Below are positions 43,796-54,929 of a DNA stretch of 64,000 nt, one piece after another. Positions within the stretch are counted from its first letter, which is position 1. Each line of letters opens with the position of its first letter. The translations under genes were made by a program, and so were the position numbers. Origin of the DNA: Haliclona indistincta (Eukaryota; Porifera; Demospongiae; Haplosclerida; Chalinidae); assembly GCA_964017065.1 (NCBI GenBank), contig OZ024790.1, positions 3,156,631 through 3,220,630 on the forward strand, read 5' to 3'. The notes beneath the pieces are model-generated. The model ran no database searches. It saw only the letters and a program-made list of their open reading frames with translations, and had not been told where the DNA came from.

Positions 43796-44461
43796 CAAGA
43801 AGACACCGTTATTATTGGACATCCTAGCTGGGATGGCAGCGGCACTAGCCGAGAAGGATAGCACTGATATCTAGTCAGAGTGACAATCAGAGCAGAATAT
43901 CTCAGTGGGTACCTTGTGTTGTAGTATAGCACAGGTTCTTCTTGCTATGGAGGATGGTAGGAGCCAGCTGCAATTGTTCACGTGGCGATTAAATTTGGAC
44001 GAATCAGATTGTAGCCCGCCAATATGTAGAGTAGAGTGACCCCACCTACCGCACCACGCCCATGGCCCATGACCCAGGATTTGGTTCTACAACTTGTACC
44101 TCGTTCTGCCTAGTCTCGCCAGCTGCTGCCTGCTCCTACAAGTAACCAGACTTTATAGGCATTTACTCGATGTCCAGCTGCTACTACATCGTGATTTCCC
44201 TCGTGATACTCTCAAGTAATGGTGCATACATGGTCGTTGCATGTGTATAGCCTGTGCTAGCTTCACTTGTTAGTTTATTTTCCTTTCATTTACAATAATT
44301 ATTGTGAGCCCTAAGCTTGTTTAGATGTATATATGCCTGATCTCAGTGACTGTGGCTCATATACTTGCTCAGTTACTCCTCTCTACATGTCTGTTTAGAG
44401 TGAATGCTTGCCACGGTTACGTCACTATAATTTTAACAAACTCACCGTCTAATCAATCAGG
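43796..44461. other. No gene seen
   Basis: Interior of the CACTA-type element; no coding signal. Confidence 0.55.
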
Positions 44462-44463
44462 TA

Positions 44464-44779
44464 CAGGGTTTTTCAGGTCACTTGTCGCGACAAAAACGAC
44501 AAATAGACGAGGCCACGCCCACTTCTCCAGCAGTTGGCGAAAAGAAACAGTTGTATAGAGGCTTTAGTATCGTGTAAGGTATAGCGCCTTGCCGTTATTT
44601 TTCTCAAATCACCAGGTATAGTCTATGCTTTGACTGCAACGGTCAAAGTTCACTCAGCAAAAGCAGCGTACACGATGCTACAAGCGTTTCTTTTCGCTAA
44701 CTTTCTGTGGTTCTGGATAAGTGGGCGTGGTCTCGTTGATTTGTCGTTTTCACCGCGACAAGTGACCTGAAAAACCCTG
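44464..44779. mobile_element. 316-bp MITE flanked by TA
   Basis: CAGGGTTTTTCAGGTCACTT and its complement at the right end. TA at 44462-44463 and 44780-44781 fits a Tc1/mariner-like or similar TA target. Inner arms include GACAAATAGACGAGGCCACG. Confidence 0.85.
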
Positions 44780-44781
44780 TA

Positions 44782-46499
44782 GCTACTCCCGTGTCTCTCT
44801 CAGTGTATACTAATTATGTTATTGTAAGTCCAACTTTCTTCTAGTTAATCTTATCTGCCTTAATTTGTCCAGATAGGGTGCTGATCCTACCAATCACCCA
44901 CTGTTTATGGGGCGTTTGGACGCCATGGTAGGACCTTTGGTCCTGATTGTCTAAAGCTCAGTAGACCTCTAATCTGGCCTGCATCTCTTTAAGAGTGCTA
45001 AACTCTACGCTCTCCTGTTGATGAAGGCAAGCTATACACATGTTAGTGAAATATTTTATCAGACATCATGCATCAACCCATTTTTCTTGCTCTTCTGGTT
45101 TTACATATTTGCCCCTCCTGTCCCATACCTATATAGCACGCAATTATTGTGGTTGAGTTACAAACCGTAGATCATATTTTTTCGTGGGTAAAAGTTTGCT
45201 AGTTCGTAAAAGTTGCTGGCACGGAATTTCAGAATACTATAAAATATGCTTTAGCTCTGACACTTGAACGTGAAATTTGTTTTCATGAACGTTTTCCTGC
45301 CGATTTGTGAAATTAATACGATCTACGGTATACCGTGTACTACTAACCCGTTATTGTCTTGAACATTATCATAGCTTCCTTTCAATTTCTGACTCTTTGT
45401 GCTTCCTCTTCAATGTACGTCTGTACACACATAGTACTTCTGCATACATGTTGTGTAGTATTGTGAACTTCACTTCTAATCTACTCTAGACTATGTGACG
45501 TGTCATTCATTTTTGCTGAATAGAAAAAAGATTACAGTCAGATACAACTCACTTAACTGGTACTCTTAAACCAAGGTACGAACTCACTGTTATTTAGTCT
45601 AACATTATTGCTCCTCCTCCTTCACTCAGGCACAACTCATTCAACTTGTCCTCTCATTTTCTGCCAACACAAAATTAATTTGCTTGTTACAAAGCAGTGT
45701 AAAACATTGCTTGAGGGAGCACTTAGTGTTGTAAGTTATGTAGATATTTTCCCAATTATGTATGGTCTCAGTATGTGCGTTTTCTGTGACTGTAATGAAC
45801 CTGTGTATACATAGATACATAGTAATATAAGGCTAGCCTTGCCTCTCCCTTTTCACTTAGTGTGTGTGTGTTTGTGTGTTTATGCCCTAGTGGTTCAGCT
45901 GGTAGAGTTGAGATGGCCCTGTCCAATAGTCCATTCGTTTTAGTGTGTGTGAATGTGCCTGTGCGTGCGTGTGTGTGTGTGTGTGTGCTCTAGCAGTTTG
46001 ATTCTGAACTTTTAGAGCAGAGCCAATTTAATGGTTCAGAACCCACCACAGTAGGAAGTGTTCCATCAAAAGAACCTTCATTTTGTAAACAGGTACATGT
46101 ACCTGAACAGTCTTGTATATGTGTAACATGTCATAGCTCATGTCTCTATTCCTTATTGCACAGGTTCTCCTGGTTTTGTCAGGTGCTGTGGCACTGCTCA
46201 GTGATGGTAACAAAACTATGTGTGTTTACAGACGGCTGTTGTCAAGGTTAGTATAAAGTTTTTTTTACTATCTTTATAATTTTACTGTAGGGTTACCAGG
46301 ATCTCTAAATGTCATGATCTTTCTTTCATTCCCTCTCCCTCTTTCATCAACATGAAGTTATCGCTAACTCTCAAGAAAAAAAGTTTAAACCACTACAACT
46401 TGTGATCGACATCAAAAAACTTTTGACTAAGCTATTATTATTGATTATGTCTTTGTGAATAACTTTGGGCAATAGCTCTAAACAACATTGCATTGAAAA
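44782..46499. other. No gene seen; GT-rich tract
   Basis: Interior of the CACTA-type element. A GT-rich low-complexity stretch lies at about 45858-45986. No supported exon. Confidence 0.55.
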
Positions 46500-47640
46500 T
46501 AATAGTTCATGATAGTATTATTAACGGGTTTGCATGGTCACATAGAATGGTTTGAAAACAGCATCCAACCATCATTCTAGTGTAGCAATTCAGTTCAATA
46601 CATTAGTGAGTTTGGCGACATAGAATGGTTTGAAACAATGAAAACTGCAAATCAGCATCCAACCATCATTCTAGTGTAGCAATTCAGTTCAATACATTAG
46701 TGAGTTTGGCGACATAGAATGGTTTGAAACAATTAAAATTGCAATTCAGCATCCAACCATCATTCTAGTGTAGCAATCCAGTATAATGCATAGCATCATT
46801 AGTGTGTTTGGCGACATAGAATGGTTTGAAACAATTAAAAGTGCAAATCAGCATCCAACCATCATTCTAGTGTAGCAATCCAGTATAATACATAGCATCA
46901 TTAGTGTGTTTGGCGACATAGAATGGTTTGAAACAATTAAAATTGCAATTCAGCATCCAACCATCATTCTAGTGTAGCAATCCAGTATAAATGCATAGCA
47001 TCATTAGTGTGTTTGGCGACATAGAATGGTTTGAAACAATTAAAAGTGCAAATCAGCATCCAACCATCATTCTAGTATAGCAATCCAGTATAATGCATAG
47101 CATCATTAGTGTGTTTGGCGACATAGAATGGTTTGAAACAATTAAAAGTGCAAATCAGCATCCAACCATCATTCTAGTGTAGCAATCCAGTATAATGCAT
47201 AGCATCATTACTGTGTTTGGCGACATAGAATGGTTTGAAACAATTAAAAGTGCAAATCAGCATCCAACCATCATTCTAGTGTATAAATACAGTATAATGC
47301 ATAGTATCATTACTGTGTTTGGCGACATAGAATGGTTTGAAACAATTAAAAGTGCAAATCAGCATCCAACCATCATTCTAGTGTAGCAATCCAGTATAAT
47401 GCATAGCATCATTAGTGTGTTTGGCGACATAGAATGGTTTGAAACAATTAAAAGTGCAAATCAGCATCCAACCATCATTCTAGTGTATAAATACAGTATA
47501 ATGCATAGTATCATTAGTGTGTTTGGCGACATAGAATGGTTTGAAACAATTAAAACTGCAAAACAGCATCCAACCATCATAATTATTCTAATGCAGCAAT
47601 CCAGTTTTGACGACTTAGAATGGCCTGAAAGGAAAACTAA
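46500..47640 (+). repeat. 102-bp tandem array, open in frame
   Basis: About ten copies of a unit with GGCGACATAGAATGGTTTGA; spacing is 94 bp for the first pair, then 102-103 bp. Because 102 is 34 codons, runs of copies stay open (unit includes VFGDIEWFETIK). TAG codons in other copies break it, so coding is unlikely. Confidence 0.9.
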
Positions 47641-47900
47641 AGTTATCAATGGTGAATAGTCAATATCAACATAAAATTATATCAACAAGAGCAAAAGTAA
47701 AAATTCCCAAATTCTCCATACCACTTCTGCTCTTGCAGGAAAGTTGTAATTCAGGTGATATTTTAGGTAGCAAAAATTATGAATAGACAGAAATTCCATG
47801 TGTGCTACTAAAGGAAAGCTGTAGACCAGATAACGTTTTAGGTAGCCAAAATTACCACATAGAATGCCACGTGTGCTATTGCAGGAAAGTTGTAATTTAA

Positions 47901-49692
47901 CCCTTTTACCGCGACGCGCATATATTTATGCGCGATGAAATCCACCCGTATACGCGACGCGCATATATATATGCGCGTCTTCGTTACCTCGAAACAGCTA
48001 CCGCTAGCGCCAGCCAACTTACTTTGTTGCTGCCAAAACTCCTTGGCAACGTTGAAACATAGTTGCTATAGTATTCTAACTTGTTTATTGTGGTTTCTAA
48101 CACTCGTTAGTCTGTGTAAACAAACGCCCACCAAGCAGTGATAATTGACAGCTTCTTGCTGCAATAGTACAGTGTCTACACAGCTTTGCTGTTGAGACGA
48201 GTGCTGTACTTGCTTTCACAGACAGTTTGCTACTCAGGCAGAAGAGGGTGGTGTGTGTTTGAATATTATTATCAATCACAGCAATCAACATAAAAGTAAT
48301 GGAAAGCTTGAACAAGATTTTGATCTTGAGCAGACAGCAAAAACACGTCAAGGTATCAGCAGATAGCATGGTAGTTTCTCAGCACTGTAATAGATGAGAA
48401 GAGGCTAATAATACTGATAACATGAGTATATAACTGTACAACTGAAGTGTATGACACACTAACTACTGCCATGACTAACATCAAGCTACAATGCACACGC
48501 CATGACTGCCATCAAGCTACAATGCACACAACAATCACGACATTTTTCAGCCAAGACGACACACATGGTTTACTGGTTATAATGTAAGAGACACTAGCAC
48601 CAAGCACACACAAGCAAAACAAACATTATACACAAGATAAATACATTCTATTTTCACCTTTTTAAAGATTACAATCGTCCATAGCAAGCCTGAGCATCCT
48701 GACGATACACACGTCGCTCACGTACGCTGTACAGAGAAAGCAGTGTTCTTTGCTGGCACAATAAGTATAAAAATGTACTCACCTGGTTGTCACAAATAAC
48801 TCAATAGCTTGCTAGTAGATAGCTCAAGGCAAACCAGAAGTTTATAACACTTACTAAGCTGTTGGAAGTGTAAAATAGTGATACAAAGTGTGCAGCAACA
48901 AAGCTGTGTTCTCCTGGAAATTATTTCTGTTCTAGTTGAGGCAGAAAATGAGCTCCAACAGGGCTGTCAACAGCAGTTGTGCTTAGTAACACACACAAAA
49001 AGGCTCCCACAATGACCATGGTCAAGTTCTAAACATCCTAAGAGGCTGTAGTTGCCGTGTACACAGAGCAACACGTAGGAGAAGCGTGACAACTCACTCG
49101 TCCGCCATCACTTGCTGACGAGTAGCTTTGACGGGTCATACAAAGCTTAAAAGTTTACTAGCAAAGCTCTGGAGTACACTAGTATGATAGACAACACTCA
49201 CTTAGCTGTAGCAAACACGCAGAGGCGAGTAGAAGCGGCACAAACTGCTCTCCAAGTTACAGCAACATGAATGGAAAAATGGCGGTGAGGTAGGTGGAGT
49301 TAGACACGCCCGGTACAAGTTGAAAGCCGTTGATGATGTCGTTATCACGCTCAAACAGTCTTCCACAATGGCCAAGGTCCAGTTTTGAACAACACAGAAG
49401 GTTCCTGGTACAGCTTACGCTGCGTGGTGTAGGGAAGAAGCGAAGAATAGTTGCTCGCGTAAGTGAATGACGGTAGCAGATAGCTTTGACGGTCCAACTC
49501 AAGCTTTGATGGACAAATAACAGTAGCCCAGGACATAGTACAGGTTGAGAAAACATTGTCGTACCTCTAGCTTCCGCGCTGAAGCGTCCAGAGCAGAGAC
49601 AAAGCGCAGTACCGAGATAGCTGTCACAATTCAAAAACAGCCATCGCGTGACGTGGGTGGAGCAACGTTTACAATTAATCGCGGTAAGAGGG
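47901..49692. mobile_element. piggyBac-like element, 1.8 kb
   Basis: Ends CCCTTTTACCGCGA and TCGCGGTAAGAGGG, flanked by TTAA at 47897-47900 and 49693-49696. TTAA targets and CCC/GGG ends are the piggyBac signature. Internal segments near 49010-49160 and 49365-49510 are diverged duplicates (CACAATGRCCAWGGTC, GTAGCTTTGACGG). No transposase. Confidence 0.85.
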
Positions 49693-49696
49693 TTAA

Positions 49697-50190
49697 GTGA
49701 TGAATCAGGTAACTGAAATATTGGGCAGAAATTCCACATGTGCTACTAAAGGAAAGCTACAGACCAGATGATATTTCAGGTAGCCAAAACTACCAGACAA
49801 AATGCCACGTGTGCTATTGCAGGAAAGTTGTAATTTAAGTGATCAATCAGGTAACTGAAATATTGGGCAGAAATTCCACATGTGCTACTAAAGGAAAGCT
49901 ACAGACCAGATGATGTTTCAGGTAGCCAAAACTACCAGACAAAATGCCACGTGTGCTATTGCAGGAAATTTGTAATTTAAGTGATGTTTCAGGTAACTGA
50001 AATTACTGGACAGAAATTCCATGTGTGCTACTAAAGGAAAGCTGTAGGCCAGATGACATTTCCTTTACCAGAAATTTGGCACAGAAATCTGTACGATGAA
50101 GGGACAAGAAATGTACAGGAAATCTGAAGGAAATTTCACGACGCTTATTTCAGGCACATATCCTTGCTACAGTCCACGTCAGGAAATTAG
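49697..50190 (+). repeat. Subterminal repeat units of the CACTA-type element
   Basis: About three units of ~125 bp containing ATTCCACATGTGCTACTAAA and GCCACGTGTGCTATTGCAGG. The same units occur left of the piggyBac-like insertion at 47740-47896. Confidence 0.85.
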
Positions 50191-50205
50191 CTTTTTTTTG
50201 CAGTG

Positions 50206-51966
50206 TCTGGCGTAGGAAAGTCGTCTCTTGTCAACAGTTTGGTTGGAAGAGAAGTATGCTATGTAGGCGATCCAGGACTACAGGTTGATGAAGATTCTTT
50301 AAGTGGGTGTACTATGTTAACAAAGGAAGAACATCTAACGTTGCGAAACGGTATTCAAATTTTAATTTATGATTCTCCTGGTTTACAAGATGGCCGCAAA
50401 AATGACGAGAAAGAGTATCTTGTGTATCTTAACGACATGTACAAAAGGTGCAAAAGTGTTGATTTAGTCCTGTACTGCATGGAAATGACTGATTCGCGTT
50501 TCCGGGATGAAGATGAACATGCAATTGAGATGATTACAAGGAAATTTGGCCCTGCAGTTTGGATGAGATGTGTACTTGTGCTGACCAAAGCCAATATAGT
50601 CTATGTTAATCCAAAATATGCCAAAAAACCAGCCTTCTACCACGAAACCCTGTTCAGAAATAAGCAACGTAGGTTTCTTTCTGTACTCAGACAAATCATT
50701 GGTGATGAAGATAAGACTCCAGTAAACTTCCCAGTAGTCGCAGCCGGCCATCATCAATCGAATGAAGATGAGCATTGGGGTGATCGTTACATATATTTTG
50801 CTTCTGAAAGGTCAAAGCCTAACAATCCACAAAGAAATAATGGTGATCGTGTTGATTTTATTGCTGAACTGTGGGTGACATGTCTTGAAACAATACCAGA
50901 ATCTTCACGTGTTATATTCTTGCAAGCTACAGCATCAAATGGTCGTCTTCAACAAGATGGCAAAGAACTTACTGGAGCCCTGAAGATGATATTGGAAGCA
51001 ATTAAGATACAGACAGACAATCCTCCTGCAAAGAAGGATCCAGAGCAAGATGGCGGAAATGGTGATCCAACTGAAGAGCAAGCAGGTGATGCAAACAAGA
51101 TTTCCGAGCACGCGAGTGGAAATAGTGATGCAAGCAAGACTCCAGAGCAAGCGCGTGGAAATAGTGATGCAAGCAAGACTCCAGAGCAAGCGAGTGGAAA
51201 TAGTGATGCAAGCAAGGCTCCAGAGCAAGCGAGTGGAAATAGTGATGCAAGCAAGACTCCAGAGCAAGCGAGTGGAAATAGTGATGCAAGCAAGACTCCA
51301 GAGCAAGTGAGTGGAAATAGTGATGCAAGCAAGACTCCAGAGCAAGTGAGTGGAAATAGTGATGCAAGCAAGACTCCAGAGCAAGCGAGTGGAAATAGTG
51401 ATGCAAGCAAGACTACAGAGCAAGCGAGTGGAAATAGTGATACATACAAGACTCCAGAGCAAGCAGGTGGAAATGATGATGCAAGCTTGACTTTGAGGCA
51501 ACGAGGTCATCGTGAGGAACAAGGTCACCGTGAACAACGAGGTCACCGTGAGCAACGAGGTCACCGTGAGCAACGAGGTCACCGTGAGCAACAACGAGGT
51601 CACCGTGAGCAACGAGGTCACCGTGAGCAACGAGGTAACAATCGACGAAAGCAACGACGTCAAAATGATGAAGAGTACACAAACTATTTTAATCTTGGTT
51701 CAAATCAAGCAGAACGAACTCTAAATGCGATGAAACCTCACTATTATGTTCTTGGAGCAATTGGTGGTGCAGCAGTAGGAGCAGGAGTAGCAACATCTGT
51801 TAAAGCTGGTGCTCTGGTGGGATCAGCAGCAGGGCCAATAGGAGCAATAATCGGTGCTGCTGTTGGTGCAGTTGCTGGTGCTACTATCGGATATGCAGTT
51901 GGACCAGAAACGAAAAGCGATGCTGCAAATAATTATTATGAAAAAATAGAAGCGAAGAAGGAGTAG
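50206..51966 (+). CDS. AIG1/GIMAP-like GTPase 2, main part
   Basis: Starts with the duplicated TCT, giving SGVGKSSLVNSL directly after the transposon end, in the frame of 39321-39425. G3 IYDSPGLQDG and G4 VLVLTKAN are intact. After the G domain come about ten 13-residue repeats (NSDASKTPEQASG), then GHREQR repeats (18-bp unit), then a glycine-rich hydrophobic tail (IGGAAVGAGVATS, GAIIGAAVGAVAGATIGYAV) and a lysine-rich end. Without the insertion the protein would be about 620 residues. The tail has GxxxG spacing suited to membrane insertion or helix packing. As it stands the gene lacks a first exon with a complete P-loop. Confidence 0.88.
   Translation, partial: SGVGKSSLVNSLVGREVCYVGDPGLQVDEDSLSGCTMLTKEEHLTLRNGIQILIYDSPGLQDGRKNDEKEYLVYLNDMYKRCKSVDLVLYCMEMTDSRFRDEDEHAIEMITRKFGPAVWMRCVLVLTKANIVYVNPKYAKKPAFYHETLFRNKQRRFLSVLRQIIGDEDKTPVNFPVVAAGHHQSNEDEHWGDRYIYFASERSKPNNPQRNNGDRVDFIAELWVTCLETIPESSRVIFLQATASNGRLQQDGKELTGALKMILEAIKIQTDNPPAKKDPEQDGGNGDPTEEQAGDANKISEHASGNSDASKTPEQARGNSDASKTPEQASGNSDASKAPEQASGNSDASKTPEQASGNSDASKTPEQVSGNSDASKTPEQVSGNSDASKTPEQASGNSDASKTTEQASGNSDTYKTPEQAGGNDDASLTLRQRGHREEQGHREQRGHREQRGHREQRGHREQQRGHREQRGHREQRGNNRRKQRRQNDEEYTNYFNLGSNQAERTLNAMKPHYYVLGAIGGAAVGAGVATSVKAGALVGSAAGPIGAIIGAAVGAVAGATIGYAVGPETKSDAANNYYEKIEAKKE
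51105..51640 (+). repeat. Coding minisatellites in GTPase 2
   Basis: 39-bp units (AAGACTCCAGAGCAAGCGAG...) to about 51470, then 18-bp units (GGTCACCGTGAGCAACGA) at 51505-51640. Both are multiples of three, so unit gain or loss keeps frame. Confidence 0.92.
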
Positions 51967-53752
51967 GACTGTAAAAATTGTCAGTAGCTAGAATTATGTT
52001 TTGCTGTACAGCTTGAATAAAAATCTACAAGAACAGTACTGTTGCTGTAGTTGACTAAACTAATGTGTGTGTATGTAAAATTTTAAGTAATAAGCTAAGA
52101 ACTTGGTGTGACAACGTTTAGTCGTTTACTTATGCTTTTAATATCGTGGTCAAGAGCGGAACATTTTAAGTTTACATGACCTTTTATAATACAATTTTGA
52201 TGTTATAATGTTTTGCAAATTTATTATGTTCTGAGAAAGTGCTCTTGGAATGATGCAATGTTGATACCCCTTCCACTACGCAAACCTGCAGATGAAAATA
52301 TGTATGCATGAGACCATGCAGACCTCCCGATTTGATGAGATTGTAGCACGTAGAGAGAAGAAAGTGTCAACTGCAACAAGCTTGTCCCATGTATAATACA
52401 ACTGAATACAAGATGATATCTATACCTAAGAATGCAGGCCATTCTGATACAGAGTGGCAGAATATAGAATACAGAATACAGAATAGAATACAGAATACAG
52501 AATGCAGAGTGGCAGAACCATTCTGCCATTCTGATACAGAGTGGCAGAATAGTTTTAGCATAACGATAATAATTATTTCACACAAAATACATTAATAGGC
52601 TATGCATGGTGTAGGCTTAATTTAATAATTTCATCAGACTGCTAATACTTGTGTTGTTCTTGAGCTTGTGAAGCAACCTGCAGAGCCTTTAATTGATAAA
52701 ATTTTATATACTGAAGTGTAGATAACGAATACCGAAGGTGTGAGAATTGCCTCACTTTTCCCACTTTCGGTGGGAAAAGTGAGGCAATTCTCACACCTTC
52801 GGTGTGATATGACCACTTTAGTTTTTACAGTGTAGCATCTGACTCAGGCTACAGCAAATGCCAAAGGTTATGAACTCTTCAAGAACAACCATTATTTAGC
52901 CAACCTGTCTAGCTGTGGAGCTAGTGAATCTATGTTGTGCACGCAAGGCTATTTCAAAGTCCATGAATGCCCTATTATGTTAGTCCTTATTGCACAAAAT
53001 CAGGCCACACACAAAACATCACATGCGCATGCAGTACATGATAAGCGAATGAATAGCTTTGATTGGTACATGAATAGTAGAGGGTATGTAGTGGTGTTGG
53101 TGGTCCCATGGAGGAGGATCAGACAGTACAGTATGAATATGATCAATGGGAACCTGTAAACAAGATAAGAATGTATTCACAACAGTGAATGAGTGAACAA
53201 TACAAATCACCTTTCTTCCTCTCTTATGATGTAGCTCTGTCCATACTCAATTAAGATAAAGTATTTATTACTGACCATACTAATTAACCATCCAATACTG
53301 AGTGCTTTTGGATAAGAAATCCTCTAGTCTGGATGGACATATATATAGTATGGTGGTACAAGAACAATAACCTTAGCTGGTTTAAATAATTCCTTGTGCC
53401 AGTTTGCTGTTGGTGTACATGATAATTTAGGCTCTGCAGTCCTGCCATAACTTAGCTGGATATCACCACTCTAAATCACTACAATTTATGATTATTATGG
53501 GTGCTTTAGTTTTATAAACATTGGGATCTGTTCTAACTACTGTGGATATCTGACAAAAATGGTTAATCAAGAACCAGTTTCCTCAGATAGTCCCTGTTTG
53601 AACTTATGGCGGCCCTTGTAGGCACAGTCTCCTCAACAAAATTATCTGAATCCAGTATACACGTGCACGCTCTTTGGCGGCTATGGCATTAAAGTGGGCG
53701 TATCAACTACGTATTGGTTAAACCTGAAGGAACGCCCAAGGCATAAATTTCA
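51967..53752. other. 3' flank, duplicated downstream of GTPase 4; no certain gene
   Basis: Blocks at 52225-52420 and 53060-53160 are similar to 59215-59440 and 59620-59705. On the minus strand one block can be read as IDHIHTVLSDPPPWDHQHHY in one copy and IDHIHAVLSDPLPWDQQHHY in the other, with a TTTACAG-type acceptor in the first. It could be a duplicated neighbouring gene or only flanking DNA. AGAATAC-type microsatellite at 52465-52515. Confidence 0.4.
52731..52803. repeat. Perfect hairpin, 34-bp arms, 5-base loop
   Basis: ACCGAAGGTGTGAGAATTGC... and its exact complement, with loop TTTCG. No mismatches. Confidence 0.92.
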
Positions 53753-54814
53753 ATGGCGACCAAGAAAGGCGATTTGAATCTGCGCATCCTTGTGTGCGGC
53801 AAAACTGGAGTGGGAAAGTCGTCTCTTATCAACAGCATATTCGGGTGTGAGGTGTGTCGTGTGGTGGACCCAGGCTCCGAGGATGGCAGTCTGGACCCGT
53901 GTACCACAACGCTTCAGCTGACTGAAGTGAATATCAACGGCATCTTGGTGACCATCTATGACTCGCCAGGCCTGCAAGACGGCACGGATAACGAGGAGCG
54001 CTATCTTAGGGAAATGAAGGATATTTGCGAAGACGTGGACATAGTTATCTACTGCATTGATATGACTATCTCTCGTTACGCAGTTCCTGAAATTCGATCT
54101 GCTGAGTTGCTCACGAAAAGGTTTGGCAAAGAATTCTGGAAACGTTGTGTGCTTGTCGTGACAAAGGCTAACTGTGTTTGGGTTCCACGCGATAGAGACC
54201 CTTTGGAATATCACAAAAATCTTTACAAAAATTTTTCGCAAGTGTTTCGCAGCCATCTCATGAAGCAAGGTGTGTCATCAAGTATTGCTAACAGTATTCC
54301 AGTTGTTACTATTGGGCGTTGTGACTGTCATGCAGTGGATGAATCCATCTCTCAGGACGAGCGATTTGTCTGGTACGTTTCTGATCAATCTGAAGCAAAG
54401 GAGCCTACGGATTTTCTTTCTGAGCTTTGGGTGACATTATTCGAAACCATCCGCCGTTTCTCAGCTGATTCCCTCGGCAAGTTTGTTGTTGCTACATGTC
54501 AGGGTGACCGAGTGAAGACACTGGATAAAGAATCTGCCAGCGCTCTTGACGAACTACTGCAGAATGAGATCAAACTGCTTCGAGAGAGCAACAGTGACTA
54601 TGCAGTCAAGATGGTCGCTGGTGGACACAGTTATAAACCACGTCCTGTAGGTTTTCACCTAGACAACAGACAACTAGCTCGTTTGAGAGAGGGACGGAGT
54701 GTCATTGATGGTGTTTTAAGAACTCTTGTAGCCAGTCGAAGAAGAGTCATTGTGATTTTGGCAATTGTGCTAGGAGCTGGTTTGTGGTTTTTGTTTGGAC
54801 CTCGATCTTATTAG
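53753..54814 (+). CDS. AIG1/GIMAP-like GTPase 3, C-terminally membrane-anchored
   Basis: Uninterrupted 353-residue ORF from ATG 53753. G1 GKTGVGKSS (residues 16-24), T-rich switch CTTT (~50-53), G3 DSPG (70-73), G4 VTKAN (136-140), then the FLSELWVTLFETIRRFS helix shared with its paralogues. Residues ~330-348 (VIVILAIVLGAGLWFLF) form one hydrophobic segment after an arginine cluster, followed by a short tail, as in tail-anchored proteins and several GIMAPs. It lacks the repeat linker of GTPases 2 and 4 and is the most diverged of the set. Probably sits on an intracellular membrane facing the cytosol (inference). Confidence 0.9.
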   Translation: MATKKGDLNLRILVCGKTGVGKSSLINSIFGCEVCRVVDPGSEDGSLDPCTTTLQLTEVNINGILVTIYDSPGLQDGTDNEERYLREMKDICEDVDIVIYCIDMTISRYAVPEIRSAELLTKRFGKEFWKRCVLVVTKANCVWVPRDRDPLEYHKNLYKNFSQVFRSHLMKQGVSSSIANSIPVVTIGRCDCHAVDESISQDERFVWYVSDQSEAKEPTDFLSELWVTLFETIRRFSADSLGKFVVATCQGDRVKTLDKESASALDELLQNEIKLLRESNSDYAVKMVAGGHSYKPRPVGFHLDNRQLARLREGRSVIDGVLRTLVASRRRVIVILAIVLGAGLWFLFGPRSY

Positions 54815-54929
54815 TTATGTGAGATGAGCAATTGTATCTATTAGCTACTAGTAATTAGTTAAGTAGACCAGTTGTGTCATTTTGTGAGCATTATCCAACA
54901 CAGCATAAATAATGTGACGTAATGTTTAC

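Larger units (their letters stand above)
39426..50205. mobile_element. CACTA (CMC/EnSpm)-type transposon, 10.8 kb
   Basis: Terminal inverted repeats CACTGCAAAAAAAAG are identical at both ends (39426-39440 and 50191-50205) and flanked by the 3-bp duplication TCT, the CACTA-superfamily pattern. Subterminal regions (39430-40060, 47740-47900, 49697-50190) are filled with short repeats such as TTTCCTG, AGGAAA and GCTACTAAAGGAAAGCT, as CACTA elements often are. No transposase was recognised, so the copy is probably non-autonomous. It contains several nested elements and splits GTPase gene 2. Confidence 0.85.

Noticed and set aside
47195..47659. A repeat protein gene
   Set aside because: Only some copies are open; most copies in the array contain TAG, and no start context or splice sites support it.
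49257..49739. A 160-codon minus-strand ORF as piggyBac transposase
   Set aside because: It runs across the element's right end and has none of the expected DDD motifs.
50935..51682. Minus-strand ORFs of up to 242 codons
   Set aside because: They are shadows of the 39-bp and 18-bp coding repeats of GTPase 2 on the plus strand.
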